A DNA stretch of 64,000 nt, from contig OW121854.1 of assembly GCA_933228895.1 (NCBI GenBank), forward strand, positions 13,953,131-14,017,130. Reading direction: 5' to 3'. The notes beneath the pieces were generated by a model, which was given only the letters and a program-made list of their open reading frames with translations, was not told where the DNA came from and searched no databases. A program made the translations under genes and the position numbers. This document shows positions 1 through 9,903 of this stretch, piece by piece. Every line of letters starts with the position of its first letter. Within the stretch, counting starts at the first letter, position 1. The DNA is from Platycnemis pennipes. Lineage: Eukaryota > Arthropoda > Insecta > Odonata > Platycnemididae.

Positions 1-148
1 GCTCCACCTTACTATGGTAGACTGGACCATAATTATATAATTAGAGAAATCGATTGCCGAACTGACAGATTCAAATCTTCCAATTCTTTCCTCGTACAAT
101 TAGGGATATGAATAGCGGTAAATATGTCCAATAGCATAAATACGGTGG
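1..148 (+). mobile_element. LINE-A fragment (3' end of RT)
   Basis: The first 148 bases match the last part of the LINE-A reverse transcriptase seen intact at 50.4 kb (the YYGRLDHN...IREIDCR region), ending near the AATAGCATAAATACG motif. The copy is cut by the window edge on the left and by a SINE on the right. It has lost a few bases in the KMSFFPR region and is not coding. Confidence 0.85.
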
Positions 149-491
149 CCGTCGTGGTGGCCTAGTGGATAGAGAGAGCACTGAGCTACTGACCGGAGGG
201 TCCCGGGTTCAAATCCCGGCCCAAAGCCTTTCTGGACACCCCCATCTTAAATCCCCGTAATTCGATTTTCTGCGTGTCAGAACTTCGTAGGAAATCGCAG
301 GTAGCCCAGGGAAAGGAACTGGCCCCCCTACCCTGAATGTATGAATATCATTGGCTTAGTACGGGATGAACTCTACTCTCACCTATCAAAACCAACCTAT
401 CAAAAACAAGGAACTGGACCCCCTACCCTGAATGTGTGAATTTCATTGGTTTAGTACGGGATGACCTCAACTCTCACCTATCAAAACCAAC
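149..491 (+). mobile_element. tRNA-derived SINE with duplicated tail
   Basis: A box-A-like TGGCCTAGTGG (about 161) is followed by a box-B-like GGTTCAAATCC (about 208-218), the two internal Pol III promoter elements of a tRNA-derived SINE. The 3' part contains two tandem copies of a roughly 95-base unit (313-407 and 408-491), each starting AAGGAACTGG and ending in CACCTATCAAAACCAACC. It abuts a LINE-A fragment on its left. No target-site duplication was found. Confidence 0.75.
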
Positions 492-1630
492 CTTCGGGTT
501 GAATAAAATTCGGGTATCAAATCGATAAACTGCTGCTATGGGGTGTGGAAGGGTTTGAACTATCACCAAGCATGCATTTTCAATCGATTGGGAATTGAAT
601 ATAGTCATTATGTTATTAATATATCTCGTATTATTCACCTAATATCTCGGGCAATAGACCTAATAGGTTGGTGAAACATTTGGATAGAGTAGTGTGCAAT
701 ATATTTAAATATGTTATAAACAACACAAACGCATGTTAACTACAACCTGGCATGCCTGATGGGAATTATAAATTGATATATACCTGTTATCTAAAAGTCC
801 TAATTAATTAATAATTATTGCATACCAACGTAGACAGTCACGTACATTTTCAGTCAACATGCATCAAGAACTTGGGATCCCATGAATAAAGATTAATAAT
901 ATACATCATTATAATGAATAAAGATTTAATTTAAGGGATCACTCAAGATTTATAAATCGGATTTGAACCCTTTGCAACAAAAGGGAATTCATAAAACACA
1001 CTAGAGATTCAATAGTCAGAGTTTTTCATCCCTTTTATGGGAGATTTTGATGTAACCACGCCAACTTCAAGAAATGTATTTCTATTGGCGTGACGTAATA
1101 AGTGCATGACATTCGAATGAGGGGGCAGAACAAACGGTCTTAATACGGCTGCTCAACGTAAGTAAACAAATCAATGCTTAGAAACACGATGATTTTGGTG
1201 TTTTTTTACGTTTATTTTTGGCATCATTCAAGGAATTTAACGGCTGTTTCTAGAAAAAATATTTGATGTGAGTGTTTAATGTGACGTACATTTAAAACTC
1301 GGTTCACAGCAATACAAATGCGTTTCTCCCGCAATCATTGTAGCACATAAGGGCAAGCCAGCCACTTTATCCACTTCAACGTCTTGTTACCAACATGGCA
1401 AATGCATTCCCTGGGCATGTAACAGCGATATCATATACTTTCCAAGACATCACCTACACGTCGTCTGAGAATTGCGTTTTTGGTGCGAAATTTTATTCGA
1501 AATTTCAAACGATTGGAAGAGCGAAATAATTTTTCTCTCGAGGATCAAGTCAGCGAGCGACCAGTATACCTATCAATATATAAGGTTATAAATCAAACGT
1601 ATTCTGTAGCTGCGTGATACCTCCTACTCG
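492..1630. other. no recognised feature
   Basis: AT-rich sequence with no recognisable domain. Bases about 540-582 weakly resemble a reverse-strand LINE-B 3' end (GGGTGTGGAAGGG...CACCAAGCATGC). A short inverted pair around TTGGCGTGACG occurs near 1060-1095. I see nothing else. Confidence 0.5.
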
Positions 1631-1634
1631 GGAA

Positions 1635-1976
1635 CTGAAGAAGATAGAAAGAACATCAGCTCGTTTTGTAACAGATTTATATGAACTTACAGAAAGTGTC
1701 ACATGGTTATTGAATGAACTATGAGTATTACATATACAAGTGTATCAACTGATAGCATAGGTAGTTGCATATCGTTATAAGACCTTTAAACTAACCAATC
1801 TAACAGCATGTTTTTACATACTTACTTTGCTAATTTTTACCTCTTATAATTGTAAAATTTAGACCAGAATTATTTACCAATCCTTTTTATGCATAGGTAA
1901 TGGATGTTTGGTGTAAATTCACCCCCTGCCACACCCCTTATGGTGACTTGCATGGTATTATGTAGACGTAGATGGA
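1635..1976 (+). mobile_element. LINE-A copy with internal deletion
   Basis: Degenerate remnants of the ERVQRRSARFV coding segment (1637-1672) are joined directly to the LINE-A 3' UTR: GTATCAACTGATAGCATAGG, then AACAGCATGTTTTTACAT, then the hairpin CACCCCCTGCCACACC...GGTGACTTGCATGG, and a GTAGACGTAGATG tail. Most of the RT-terminal coding part is deleted. Confidence 0.8.
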
Positions 1977-2555
1977 TCACTATATGCAGGTTATGCGCAA
2001 GGCTAAAGTTACTCGAAAAATTTTAATCCCTTCAATTAGAATCTGACACTGCAAACACATTCTTACCCCCACACTACATCATAGGGACAGACAAAAGCGA
2101 GATATTACGAGAAATCAACTGTCACATCCAGTTATACAATATGTAGTTCTATTTTTCCAAGCACAATAGACGATTAGAACGCAAACACATTAATTAAATT
2201 CCTTCAAACACATTATACACCATACTTTATTATTAATAAACAATTTTGTTTCGAATAAGTCAGTTACGCGGCTAGTAACCTAATACCCTCTGCCACACGT
2301 CGTTGCAGAGGCTCGAAGGGGAAAATGTTGATGTGGCTGTAATTGCACGTGCCTGGTTCATACTCAACTTTCCGGTTTCTATATAGTAGTATGGTTATAC
2401 CGGTTAATTGCATGCATGTACGCAGAGTTTTTTGTTTGGTGATTATTCATCCCATTCCATGTCTCTTTCAGGTGGCTTACAGGCAAATTCGTAGTTTAAG
2501 TTTCAGCAACGCAGTCAGTTCAACATAATAAATTAGCTATGATATTGGACGAGCA
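1977..2555. other. no recognised feature
   Basis: AT-rich sequence. One 61-codon open frame (2343-2528) begins at a non-ATG codon and matches nothing I know; I treat it as chance. Confidence 0.5.
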
Positions 2556-2775
2556 ATTTTAGAGAGGCGACCGACAGCTTAGGTTTCTTACAGGAAATGG
2601 CGGTACTTCAAAGGGAAGCCCGGCATTAGCATATTTACTCTAAAGAAACGCGCCTAGGGGTTCACTTTTTCACGTCCAATCTGACGGACGGAGCACTGCA
2701 CTCGAAGTGCTCCTCCATCCCCTATACAGCACACAAGCGGAAACCCTTTCGGCGGTTCCCAGGGAAAACTAGATG
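2556..2775 (-). mobile_element. degenerate SINE-D copy
   Basis: It shares ordered blocks with the clear SINE-D copies at 12.7 and 20.1 kb: GAGGCGACCGACAGCT, GGCATTAGC..TACTCT, ACGTCC.ATC.GACGGACGG and TCGAAGTGCTCCTCCA. The tRNA-like head (right side in this orientation) is largely eroded. Confidence 0.65.
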
Positions 2776-2998
2776 CAGCTGTTCGTGCCTGATAGATGCC
2801 CATATTAATTAATTAACCAGGGTTATACCGCTTAGTTCCAACCTAATGACATTCACGCATGTATGAATGATGGGTGATGATGAGCAGAATATATATTTAA
2901 CTCAATATTTAGAATGTTTTCCTGAAATACACGCCCTAATGCGCAAGAAATGTCTTGTCTTTATGCGATCAAAATGCATTTACAAACACTTATTTCAA

Positions 2999-3132
2999 GT
3001 CGAAAAGAAGGCAAAACTTGCAATTTACCACAGATTAATAGACAATAATAATGATAATTATCTTAATGAAGATAAATGATGCCACAGAAAAATCTGTGGC
3101 AAATTGCAAATATTGTCTTCTTTTCGATATGT
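2999..3132. repeat. imperfect inverted repeat (foldback)
   Basis: The arm CGAAAAGAAGGC...TTGCAATTTACCACAGATT (about 3001-3035) is complementary to AAATCTGTGGCAAATTGCAA...GTCTTCTTTTCG (about 3090-3127). The centre is about 55 bases of AT-rich sequence. It could be an old foldback or MITE; no duplication or transposase was seen. Confidence 0.6.
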
Positions 3133-4588
3133 TCGAATACCACGCAATATCGCCGAAATCTATTGAACTTATTTCAAGACCTAAAATGAATTTCCTTTCA
3201 CCCGAGGAAAATCAGCGGAAGGTATGGATGGGAGGGCGTGCAACATACCATATTCCGGCATTTCCGGGCGGGTGCAAAAAACTGAACTGGGTGGAATAAT
3301 TCCAGGCTCCCACTTCCTTGGCCTCGGGCGAGTTCATGAATTTTCTCACCGCTCCAGCAACCCCTTGCAGCTTCGAGGCCTTGGCCAACGGCGGAACTAG
3401 GTCGGAAAATATTCCGTTGCACACTTGACACCCATGCCACACTTGCCGTCTCTACGGGCCAAGGTTTAAAACCTCGGTAGTCAGGCCGTCGACGAGCCGG
3501 ACTGACAACCCAAAGATATAGAGTCTGAATCCCGATCCGGACATGATTTGAGCGTTTAATTCGGGATTAAGCTAAGAGTTCAGTGGAGCTAACACTGCAT
3601 TACAATCGTAGCAGTGGGAACAACTTAAAATTAATTCCACTATTCTACATATAGGACAATGTATTTTCTACAAAAGAGACCTATTCATTAAATTATGAAT
3701 AGGGATAAAGATAAGGTGATAATGGTATTACAAGAGAAATCGAGGATGTCTAGAACTTCCTCGATGTTAAACTGATAGAAATAAATAATTGCGGCCATAC
3801 ATTAAAGTCATTTTCTCTATGCCATCGTGAAAAAAGATGAAATTCAAGTATTCGGCCCTTTTTTGTACGTAAAATCTGTAGCTATGATATATTAGTAGCC
3901 TGATCAGCCCCGTGGCTAGGAAGGCGAAATAAGGGCATTCAGAAATGCGGAAGAAGAATGTTTAGAAATGAAATATCATGCGGAAGATTTTTGAGAAATG
4001 AAATGAGAAAAACTTGGGGATTTAGGTAATTGGGCGGCTAATGAAATAATTCATGGATTAATTGCGAAATGCAGTGAAAATAATTTGTTTCCTGCAACAT
4101 CGGGCAACAAATTTCCAAAATAAGATAAGAATTGATGGAACAAAAACTGGATCAATTACAATGGGAGATTTCTTCTATAAAAATCACTCATGCTAAATGC
4201 AAACGCTTAGAAATACTGTGTTCAAGTCGGAGATTGATCTGATTGGTGAGGGAGTAAGGATCATCAAATACTATATGGTGTAAAATTTACGTAAAAAGTT
4301 ATTGCGGTAGTTTTATGGCCTACTGTTAACAAAAAAGATCTGATATACAGAAAAAGAACACAGATTGGTATTGGCTGGACATGTCCAGCCGCTTCTTCCA
4401 TGATTTGTACACGAGACTTCCGAAACACAGCAACCACACACAGTACCTGCTGGGCTACCTCGCTGTCCCTTAGTATTTGTAAGAATACATCAATATTGTG
4501 GAATAAATTTACCTGATACAATATTTTGAATCTCAGGTGAGTTGAAGTTGGGCAAGGGGAGGAAAAAACAACTTATTATGAACAGCGT
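3133..4588. other. no recognised feature
   Basis: A moderately GC-rich patch (3190-3560) contains several overlapping short open frames on both strands (up to 82 codons), a pattern expected by chance in GC-richer DNA. The rest is AT-rich. The 85-codon reverse frame at 4264-4521 has no motif I recognise. Confidence 0.45.
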
Positions 4589-4700
4589 CCACATCTACAG
4601 CTTCGTAATATACCCTGTGAGCCCACGCAAGGGTGTATGGCAGGGGATGAAGATCACCAAACATGCCCCACTTAAACGTAACTAATAGCTACAATGCTAC
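4589..4700 (-). mobile_element. LINE-B 3' end fragment
   Basis: The reverse strand shows the LINE-B 3' terminus: ACATCTACAG..TAATATACCCTG, then the hairpin arms, then GTGAAGATCACCAAACATGC. It lies tail-out next to a LINE-A copy on the opposite strand. Confidence 0.75.
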
Positions 4701-4721
4701 TACTTCATGGAAACATATTAG

Positions 4722-5311
4722 AGACATCGGTCTAAATAACGAACTTGAACGTGTGCAGCGAAGATCGGCAAGATTTGTAAAGGGGCGGTAACCTTATAAG
4801 CGTAACCAGTCTATTAAATGAATTAAATTGGGAAAGATTGTCAGATCGCAGGTTGAAATTTAGACTTAATCTCTTAAATATATTCCAAGACCATATTTTC
4901 AGTGATGATGTTAAAAATATTTTACGGGCCCCAACTTACTATGGTAGACTGGACCATAATCAAAAAATTAGAGAAATTGATTGCCGAAGTGACCGATTCA
5001 AAATGTCCTTTTTTACGCGTACAAATAGGGATATGAATAGCGGTAAATATATCCAGTACGAGTGTAGCAATGGATAACATTGGTAGCTGCATGTTGGTAT
5101 AAGGACTTGAAGCTAACCCAACTAACAGCATGTTTTTGCATGTTTGCTTTGCTGTTTTTATCTTTTTTTAAATGGTGTAGTTTAGAACAGTATATACATT
5201 CTAATTCTTTTTTATGCATGATATGTAGTGCATGTTTGGTGAGAATTCACCCCCTCCCACACACCTTTATGGTGGCTCGCAGGGTATTATGTAGATGTAG
5301 ATGTAAAAATA
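4722..5311 (+). mobile_element. LINE-A copy, 5' truncated
   Basis: Coding remnants read ELERVQRRSARFVKG, then after a frameshift near 4790 SDRRLKFRLNLLNIFQDHIFSDDVKNIL (4838 onward), then YYGRLDHNQKIREIDCR. A full 3' UTR follows with the CCCTCCCACACACC..GGTGGCTCGCAGGG hairpin and a TATGTAGATGTAGATGTA tail ending at 5311. The copy keeps only the RT C-terminal end and is a pseudogene. Confidence 0.9.
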
Positions 5312-5639
5312 GGAGTCACGTGCAGCTAGATGGTTAGTTAGTAGCATGAGGAACGGTTGAATATAGATTGGAAACAATGAATTTTGAAACAATGAATGAT
5401 TTTAGGAGTGCAATACACGTCATCAGAAGTTTTAGGAGAATGACTAAACAGATAGATAAACGTCTTTATTGGGGAAAGATTGAGACCCTACTAGTCCCTT
5501 CTTTCATATGGCCCCTAAACGTGTAAAAAGAGAGAACTCATAAAGAGGGGCTACATGCAAGGAGGGAGTAGGTCATTCGGAATCTCCAAGGACCAAAGAT
5601 TACCGGTAAAAAAAAACAGAAGAAAATGATTCACATTAA
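5312..5639. other. no recognised feature
   Basis: AT-rich sequence between a LINE-A tail and a pair of tRNA-like SINE pieces. I see nothing in it. Confidence 0.5.
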
Positions 5640-5649
5640 TTGCCAAGCG

Positions 5650-5716
5650 AAAAAATGCACCTGGACCGGGAATCGAACCACGGACCTTTGGCTTTCCGGG
5701 CCACTGCGCAAACCCC
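5650..5716 (-). mobile_element. tRNA-like SINE head, reverse strand
   Basis: On the reverse strand GGTTTGCGCAGTGGCC...AAAGCCAAAGGTCCGTGGTTCGATTCCCGG has the box B GGTTCGATTCC and an A-box-like GCGCAGTGG. It is closely similar, in inverted orientation, to the head at 5803-5880. Confidence 0.7.
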
Positions 5717-5802
5717 TAGTCTAGACGTAAAATCTACGACGAAGAGTCTAGTCTAGACGCAACATCTAGTACCTTGAACCTCGGTAAAATTGCCATGTGA
5801 AT

Positions 5803-5950
5803 TATGGATTCTGGGTAGCGTAGTGGTCTGCGCATTGGCTCGGAAAGCCAAAGGTCCGGGGTTCGATTCGAGTCCAGGTGAATTTTTTCGCATAGCAATA
5901 AATGTGAATTTCACCGCCGTTCACGCGGCAGGGTTGAAATATCCTACAGA
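5803..5950 (+). mobile_element. tRNA-like SINE, forward strand
   Basis: Box A GTAGCGTAGTGGTCTGCGCA and box B GGGTTCGATTC are spaced as in a tRNA gene. They are followed by a SINE body (TCCAGGTGAATTTTTTCGCATAGC...TTCACCGCCGTTCACGCGGCAGGG) and GATGATGA. It faces the reverse copy about 90 bases away across a spacer rich in TCTAGACG repeats. Confidence 0.7.
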
Positions 5951-6478
5951 AGAAAATGATGATGAGGGAAAAACCCAATGCTAACAATCAGTTAAAGCAA
6001 TTGGAAATTACACTAGGGAAAATACGGACAAGACGCGTTAGAAGTCTGCAAAACATGCATGCGCTTCCGTTTCAGATGCCACCGCGGACGTTTGTACAAA
6101 CATGGATACTTTCCCCACGCCAACCAAGGAGAAAGCCATCATAAATGAATGTATATACATACAAACGCAGTGGATGTTCCGATGCTTTTTAAGTCTTCTC
6201 GCGCGGTCGTGGTTAGCCGAGGAATTCCGGTGAAATGTCTCCCTCCCCCCCATGCCCGGAGGTCAAATTCGCACGTGCTCCGCCGCCGGCCTTCGCTTCC
6301 AGTGCCTCATCCGCAGACAGTTGACTGTCGGCTCCGAAACATCGTCGCTTTCGCGAGTACGTTCGTATGCGAAGGTAGGGTGAGCGACTCGGAGGTTAAG
6401 AGTTCGGGACGGAAGAGAAAAATTGAAGTGGATGAGGGGAGAATCGAATTCCCCAACCTTGTTTCACAAGTCTGCTGA
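5951..6478. other. no recognised feature
   Basis: A GC-richer patch (6150-6450). The longest forward frame (109 codons, 6149-6478) is rich in Arg, Pro and Ser and matches no family I know. It could be chance or the edge of an unrecognised exon. Confidence 0.4.
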
Positions 6479-6482
6479 TTAA

Positions 6483-7208
6483 GGAGGTTGGCTCGCGACT
6501 GCTTGAGTCAAAAGGAATCTTAGTAATTTAAGTACGACTATATGCCTGCTAAGCGATCCTTACTTCGCAAAGAAAAGTACCTAAGCTATTGAAAATCATA
6601 AGTATCACAAGAAATACAGTGGAAAGTCGAAGGATTTATTTTTTTATGATAATTTTAGTCAGCTCGACGATGGAGTCAATTCAGCATTTACGTTACAGAA
6701 ATAAATTCATGTGCTTATTGAATTCACTAATGTATAACACCAGGATATTACTATCAAACGCTATGTTATAATACTTCTTGAAATATTCTTCAATGTCTCT
6801 TTAGTAATCATATTATTTATACGCCTACCATTCTGGCTACAGCGACCGAAGCGCCACTTGAAGTCAACTAACGCATCTCGTCTGCTATAAGCGCAGAAAT
6901 TGGTGGATTTAGCGAAAAATGCGGTAAATTGATGCCTTTTTTTAGTGTCATTTTATTTCTTGTGAAATTACGCATAAAATATCAGTTTTTTGCAAAAATG
7001 ACATGTCACAATGGTGTTTTTAAACCTTATACTCCCAATTGACGTCTATTCTTGCAGTTAATCGTATGTAATTTTAAATGCAATTTGTGCGAAAAGGAGG
7101 ACGGGTTGGTATAATTATCTTTACTTTATTAGATAGAGGAACTTCAGTTCTATGAGTGCTGAAAATAAAAAAAAAATTACTGGACTTTCACTTTTCGGAT
7201 TAACCTCC
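6483..7208 (+). mobile_element. TTAA-flanked non-autonomous element, copy 1
   Basis: It is bounded by TTAA on both sides (6479-6482 and 7209-7212). The ends are GGAGGTTGGCTCGCG and ..CGGATTAACCTCC, so the flanked ends form a short inverted repeat TTAAGGAGGTT. The interior is AT-rich and noncoding. Near-full-length relatives lie on the reverse strand at 39.0 and 62.4 kb. A TTAA duplication suggests a piggyBac-type transposase, but the terminal bases are not typical of that family. Confidence 0.8.
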
Positions 7209-7487
7209 TTAAGGACAGTCTGGTGATCCCCAGGCATTTCCTTTCGCAGTCCGTGATGGATCACAGTCGTCCTCTCGGCAAACTTTGTAAAGGAACGTTC
7301 GGATATTTCATGCTCTATAAAATATATAAGTCATGATTAAACTTATTTATGGAAATGTCAACCTAATTAAAAACTATTGAATTACTTTGTGTTAACCAGA
7401 AATACATCTAGAATTGGTTTTACACCATTAAATCCTTGTATTTTCTATCGGCCAACCTCTTCTTATTCACAATATTCTTCTCTTTTA

Positions 7488-8020
7488 CATCTACATAACA
7501 TCCTGCAAGCCACCATAAAGGTGTGTGGAAGGGGGTGAATTATCACCAAATGTGCACTAAATATCATGCATAAAAAAGGATTAGTATTTATATGCTGACC
7601 CAAACTTCACAATTTAAAAAAAGGATAAAAATAGCATAGAAAACATGTAAAAACATTCTGTTAGTTGGGTTAGCTTCAAGTCCTTATACCAACATGCGGC
7701 TACTCCTAATGGATGTATTTACCGTTATTCATATCCCTAATTGTAAGAAGAAAAAAGGACACTTTGAATCGGTCAGCTCGGCAATCGATTTCTCTAATTT
7801 TGTGATTATGGTCCAGTCTACCATGGTAAGTTGGGCTCCGCAAAATATTTTTAACATCATCACTAAAAATATGGTCTTGGAATTTGTTTAAGAGAAGAAG
7901 TCTAAATTTCAACCTGCGATCTGACAATCATTTCCAATTTAATTCATTTAAAAGACTGGTTACGCTGATAAGGTTATCGTACCGTCCCTTTACAAATCAT
8001 GCCGATATTCTACCTTCTTC
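7488..8020 (-). mobile_element. LINE-A copy, 5' truncated
   Basis: The reverse strand carries the RT terminus, one open stretch of 73 codons from SDRRLKFRLLLLNKFQDHIF to FFLLTIRDMNNGKYIH (7927 down to 7706). The 3' UTR follows and ends in the hairpin and GATGTA at 7488. Upstream coding (FVKGRYDNLISVT) reaches about 8015. Confidence 0.9.
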
Positions 8021-8606
8021 GCCACATGCATCTCATGAATGTACGAGATTTTCCTTCGCCAAGTTTTCAATCCACTTTTACTACCACGATTGCCTCCATC
8101 AGAAAATTATATCTCAAGTTATAATGACTCAGGATGTCCCGTTATCTTCTTAAAGCGTTCAGCATTAACATCAGGAATTACAATGGCCTGCGGAAAGGAT
8201 AGGACTATAAAGAGAAAATTACGCGTTGGGGAATGGGCAAGGAGATCGTCTCATCAGGACTTTTATTGAAAAAAAACAGCGGCAATGTGGTACTCAACCA
8301 CAAGAGGCGTCCAAGGTAAACCACTCAATGACTGAGTGTTGTAGGGTCTGCTACATTTGACGAGGCGGCGTCACTGCCCTAGTTTCATATAACCTCGTAG
8401 GGTGTTTCACTCGACCATAAATTCATCACTGAATGATAAATTTAGCAGCTTCGATGATTTCACGCCGACTTTGAACGCTTCAGCCCGTACTACTATTAAG
8501 TCCATCAAAAGGTTATATCCCTTGATCCTTCCACATGTCTAACCTTGCTCTGAAGTAAGTACGTTTTCCGACACTGGCAAATGAAAACGTCAGCACAAAG
8601 ACTGCG
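8021..8606. other. no recognised feature
   Basis: It contains the inverted motif CACTCAATGACTGAGTG (about 8322-8338) and short chance open frames. No recognised repeat. Confidence 0.4.
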
Positions 8607-9028
8607 AATGGGAACGTTTACTCGGAACCCAAATCGCAATTTTTACACGAATTTGTTAGATGGAAACGAAAAATGAATTTAGTGAAAAAATTAATCTTCT
8701 AACCACAACCATTCGCTCATAAATCAAAAATTAAAATAAGCAAAAGGTGACGTCCACCTAAAAAGATGCTTTGATACCATTGACGTCATTTTCCTCCCGT
8801 CCTTGACTGCTTTTATGGGAATGAAAGGGAGTGGAGGGGGGTTCTCGGAAGGTCTGCTCGAGCAGATGCCGTCGCAAGTGCTCCTATTGGCAGAGTCAGC
8901 TGTTTCCGTTTTAAGCCGCTTATAACTCGAGAAGTAATTGACGGATCAAACAATGGAAAAATACTGGTCCTTTTATTTTACAAGCTCTATCGGATCCGGC
9001 AATAAAAAATATGATAAACGACCCCATT
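8607..9028 (+). mobile_element. MITE-F copy 1
   Basis: Starts AATGGGAACGTTTAC and ends ATAAACGACCCCATT, an imperfect 15-base terminal inverted repeat. The interior matches the copies at 9358 and 44209: CTCGGAACCCAAATCGCA, TGACGTCATTTTCCTCCCGTCC, GGGAGTGGAGGGG, AACTCGAGAAGTAATTGACGGATCAAA. It lacks the poly-C segment of the other two copies. Noncoding. Confidence 0.8.
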
Positions 9029-9046
9029 GTAAACCAAAGATATATC

Positions 9047-9350
9047 ACCTCTCATCATCATCATGTCAACAACCCTGAGATTGGTTTGATGCAGCTCTCC
9101 AATTGGTTTTCTTATCGGTTAAGTCATTCATATCCTCATTATTCTTCTCCTTTACATCCTTCACGACCTGTTCCATACATCTCATACGAAGCCTTCCTTT
9201 GCCGCTCTTCCCCTTCACTTTTCCCTCAACGATTGGCTCCATCAGGCCATCGTGTCTTATGATATAGCCGATTAAATTGTCCCGTCTTCTTCTTAGAGTT
9301 TTCAGAAGACTTCTCTTTTCAACCACTCTTCTTATTCTTTGAGAGTCACC
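9047..9350 (-). mobile_element. LINE-C (RTE-like) 3' end, 5' truncated
   Basis: The reverse frame 9326-9066 reads VEKRSLLKTLRRRRDNLIG, then IIRHDGLMEPIVEGKVKGK, and ends WRAASNQSQG. This is the C-terminal signature of RTE/BovB-like endonuclease-reverse transcriptases. The 3' tail is a short ATGATGATGATGAGA run at 9050-9064. It sits between two MITE-F copies. Confidence 0.85.
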
Positions 9351-9357
9351 TCTAGAT

Positions 9358-9903
9358 AATGGGGGCGTTTACTCGGAACCGAAATCGCAATTTTGTACAC
9401 GAATTTGTTAGATGGAAACGAAAAATAAATTTTAGTGAAAAAATTAATCTTATAACCACAACCATTTTCTCATATCTCAAAAATTAAAATAAGCAAAAGG
9501 TGACGCCCACCGAAGAAGCTGATTTGGTATCATTGACGTCATTTTCATCCCGTCCTCGACTGCTTTTAGGGGAAGGGAAGGGAGTGGAGGGGAGTTCTCG
9601 GAAGGTCTGCTCGCACAGATCCTGTCACAATCTCTCCTGTTGGCACAGTCAGCTGTGTGTCCCCCCCCCCCCCACTACGATAAGGGAAAGTAGCTTCGCG
9701 GGTTCAGTTGTGATTGGACAAAGTCGATATGCGTTAGAGGTTGCACCACGTCCACTTTTCCGAAAGGGTTAAAAATATCAGCTTTTCGCCGCCTATAATT
9801 CGAGAAGTATTTGACGGATCAAAAAACGGAAAAATACTGGTCTTTTTATTTTACAAACTCTATCAGATTCGACAATAAAAAAATATGGTAAACGACCCGA
9901 TTT
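9358..9903 (+). mobile_element. MITE-F copy 2
   Basis: Ends are AATGGGGGCGTTTAC and GGTAAACGACCCGATT. It contains a TGACGTCATTTTCATCCCGTCC block, a GGGAGTGGAGGGGAG block, a run of 14 C residues (about 9660-9674) and the AATTCGAGAAGTATTTGACGGATC block near the right end. The 90-codon open frame at 9500-9772 is contained in this repeat and is not conserved in the other copies. Confidence 0.85.
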
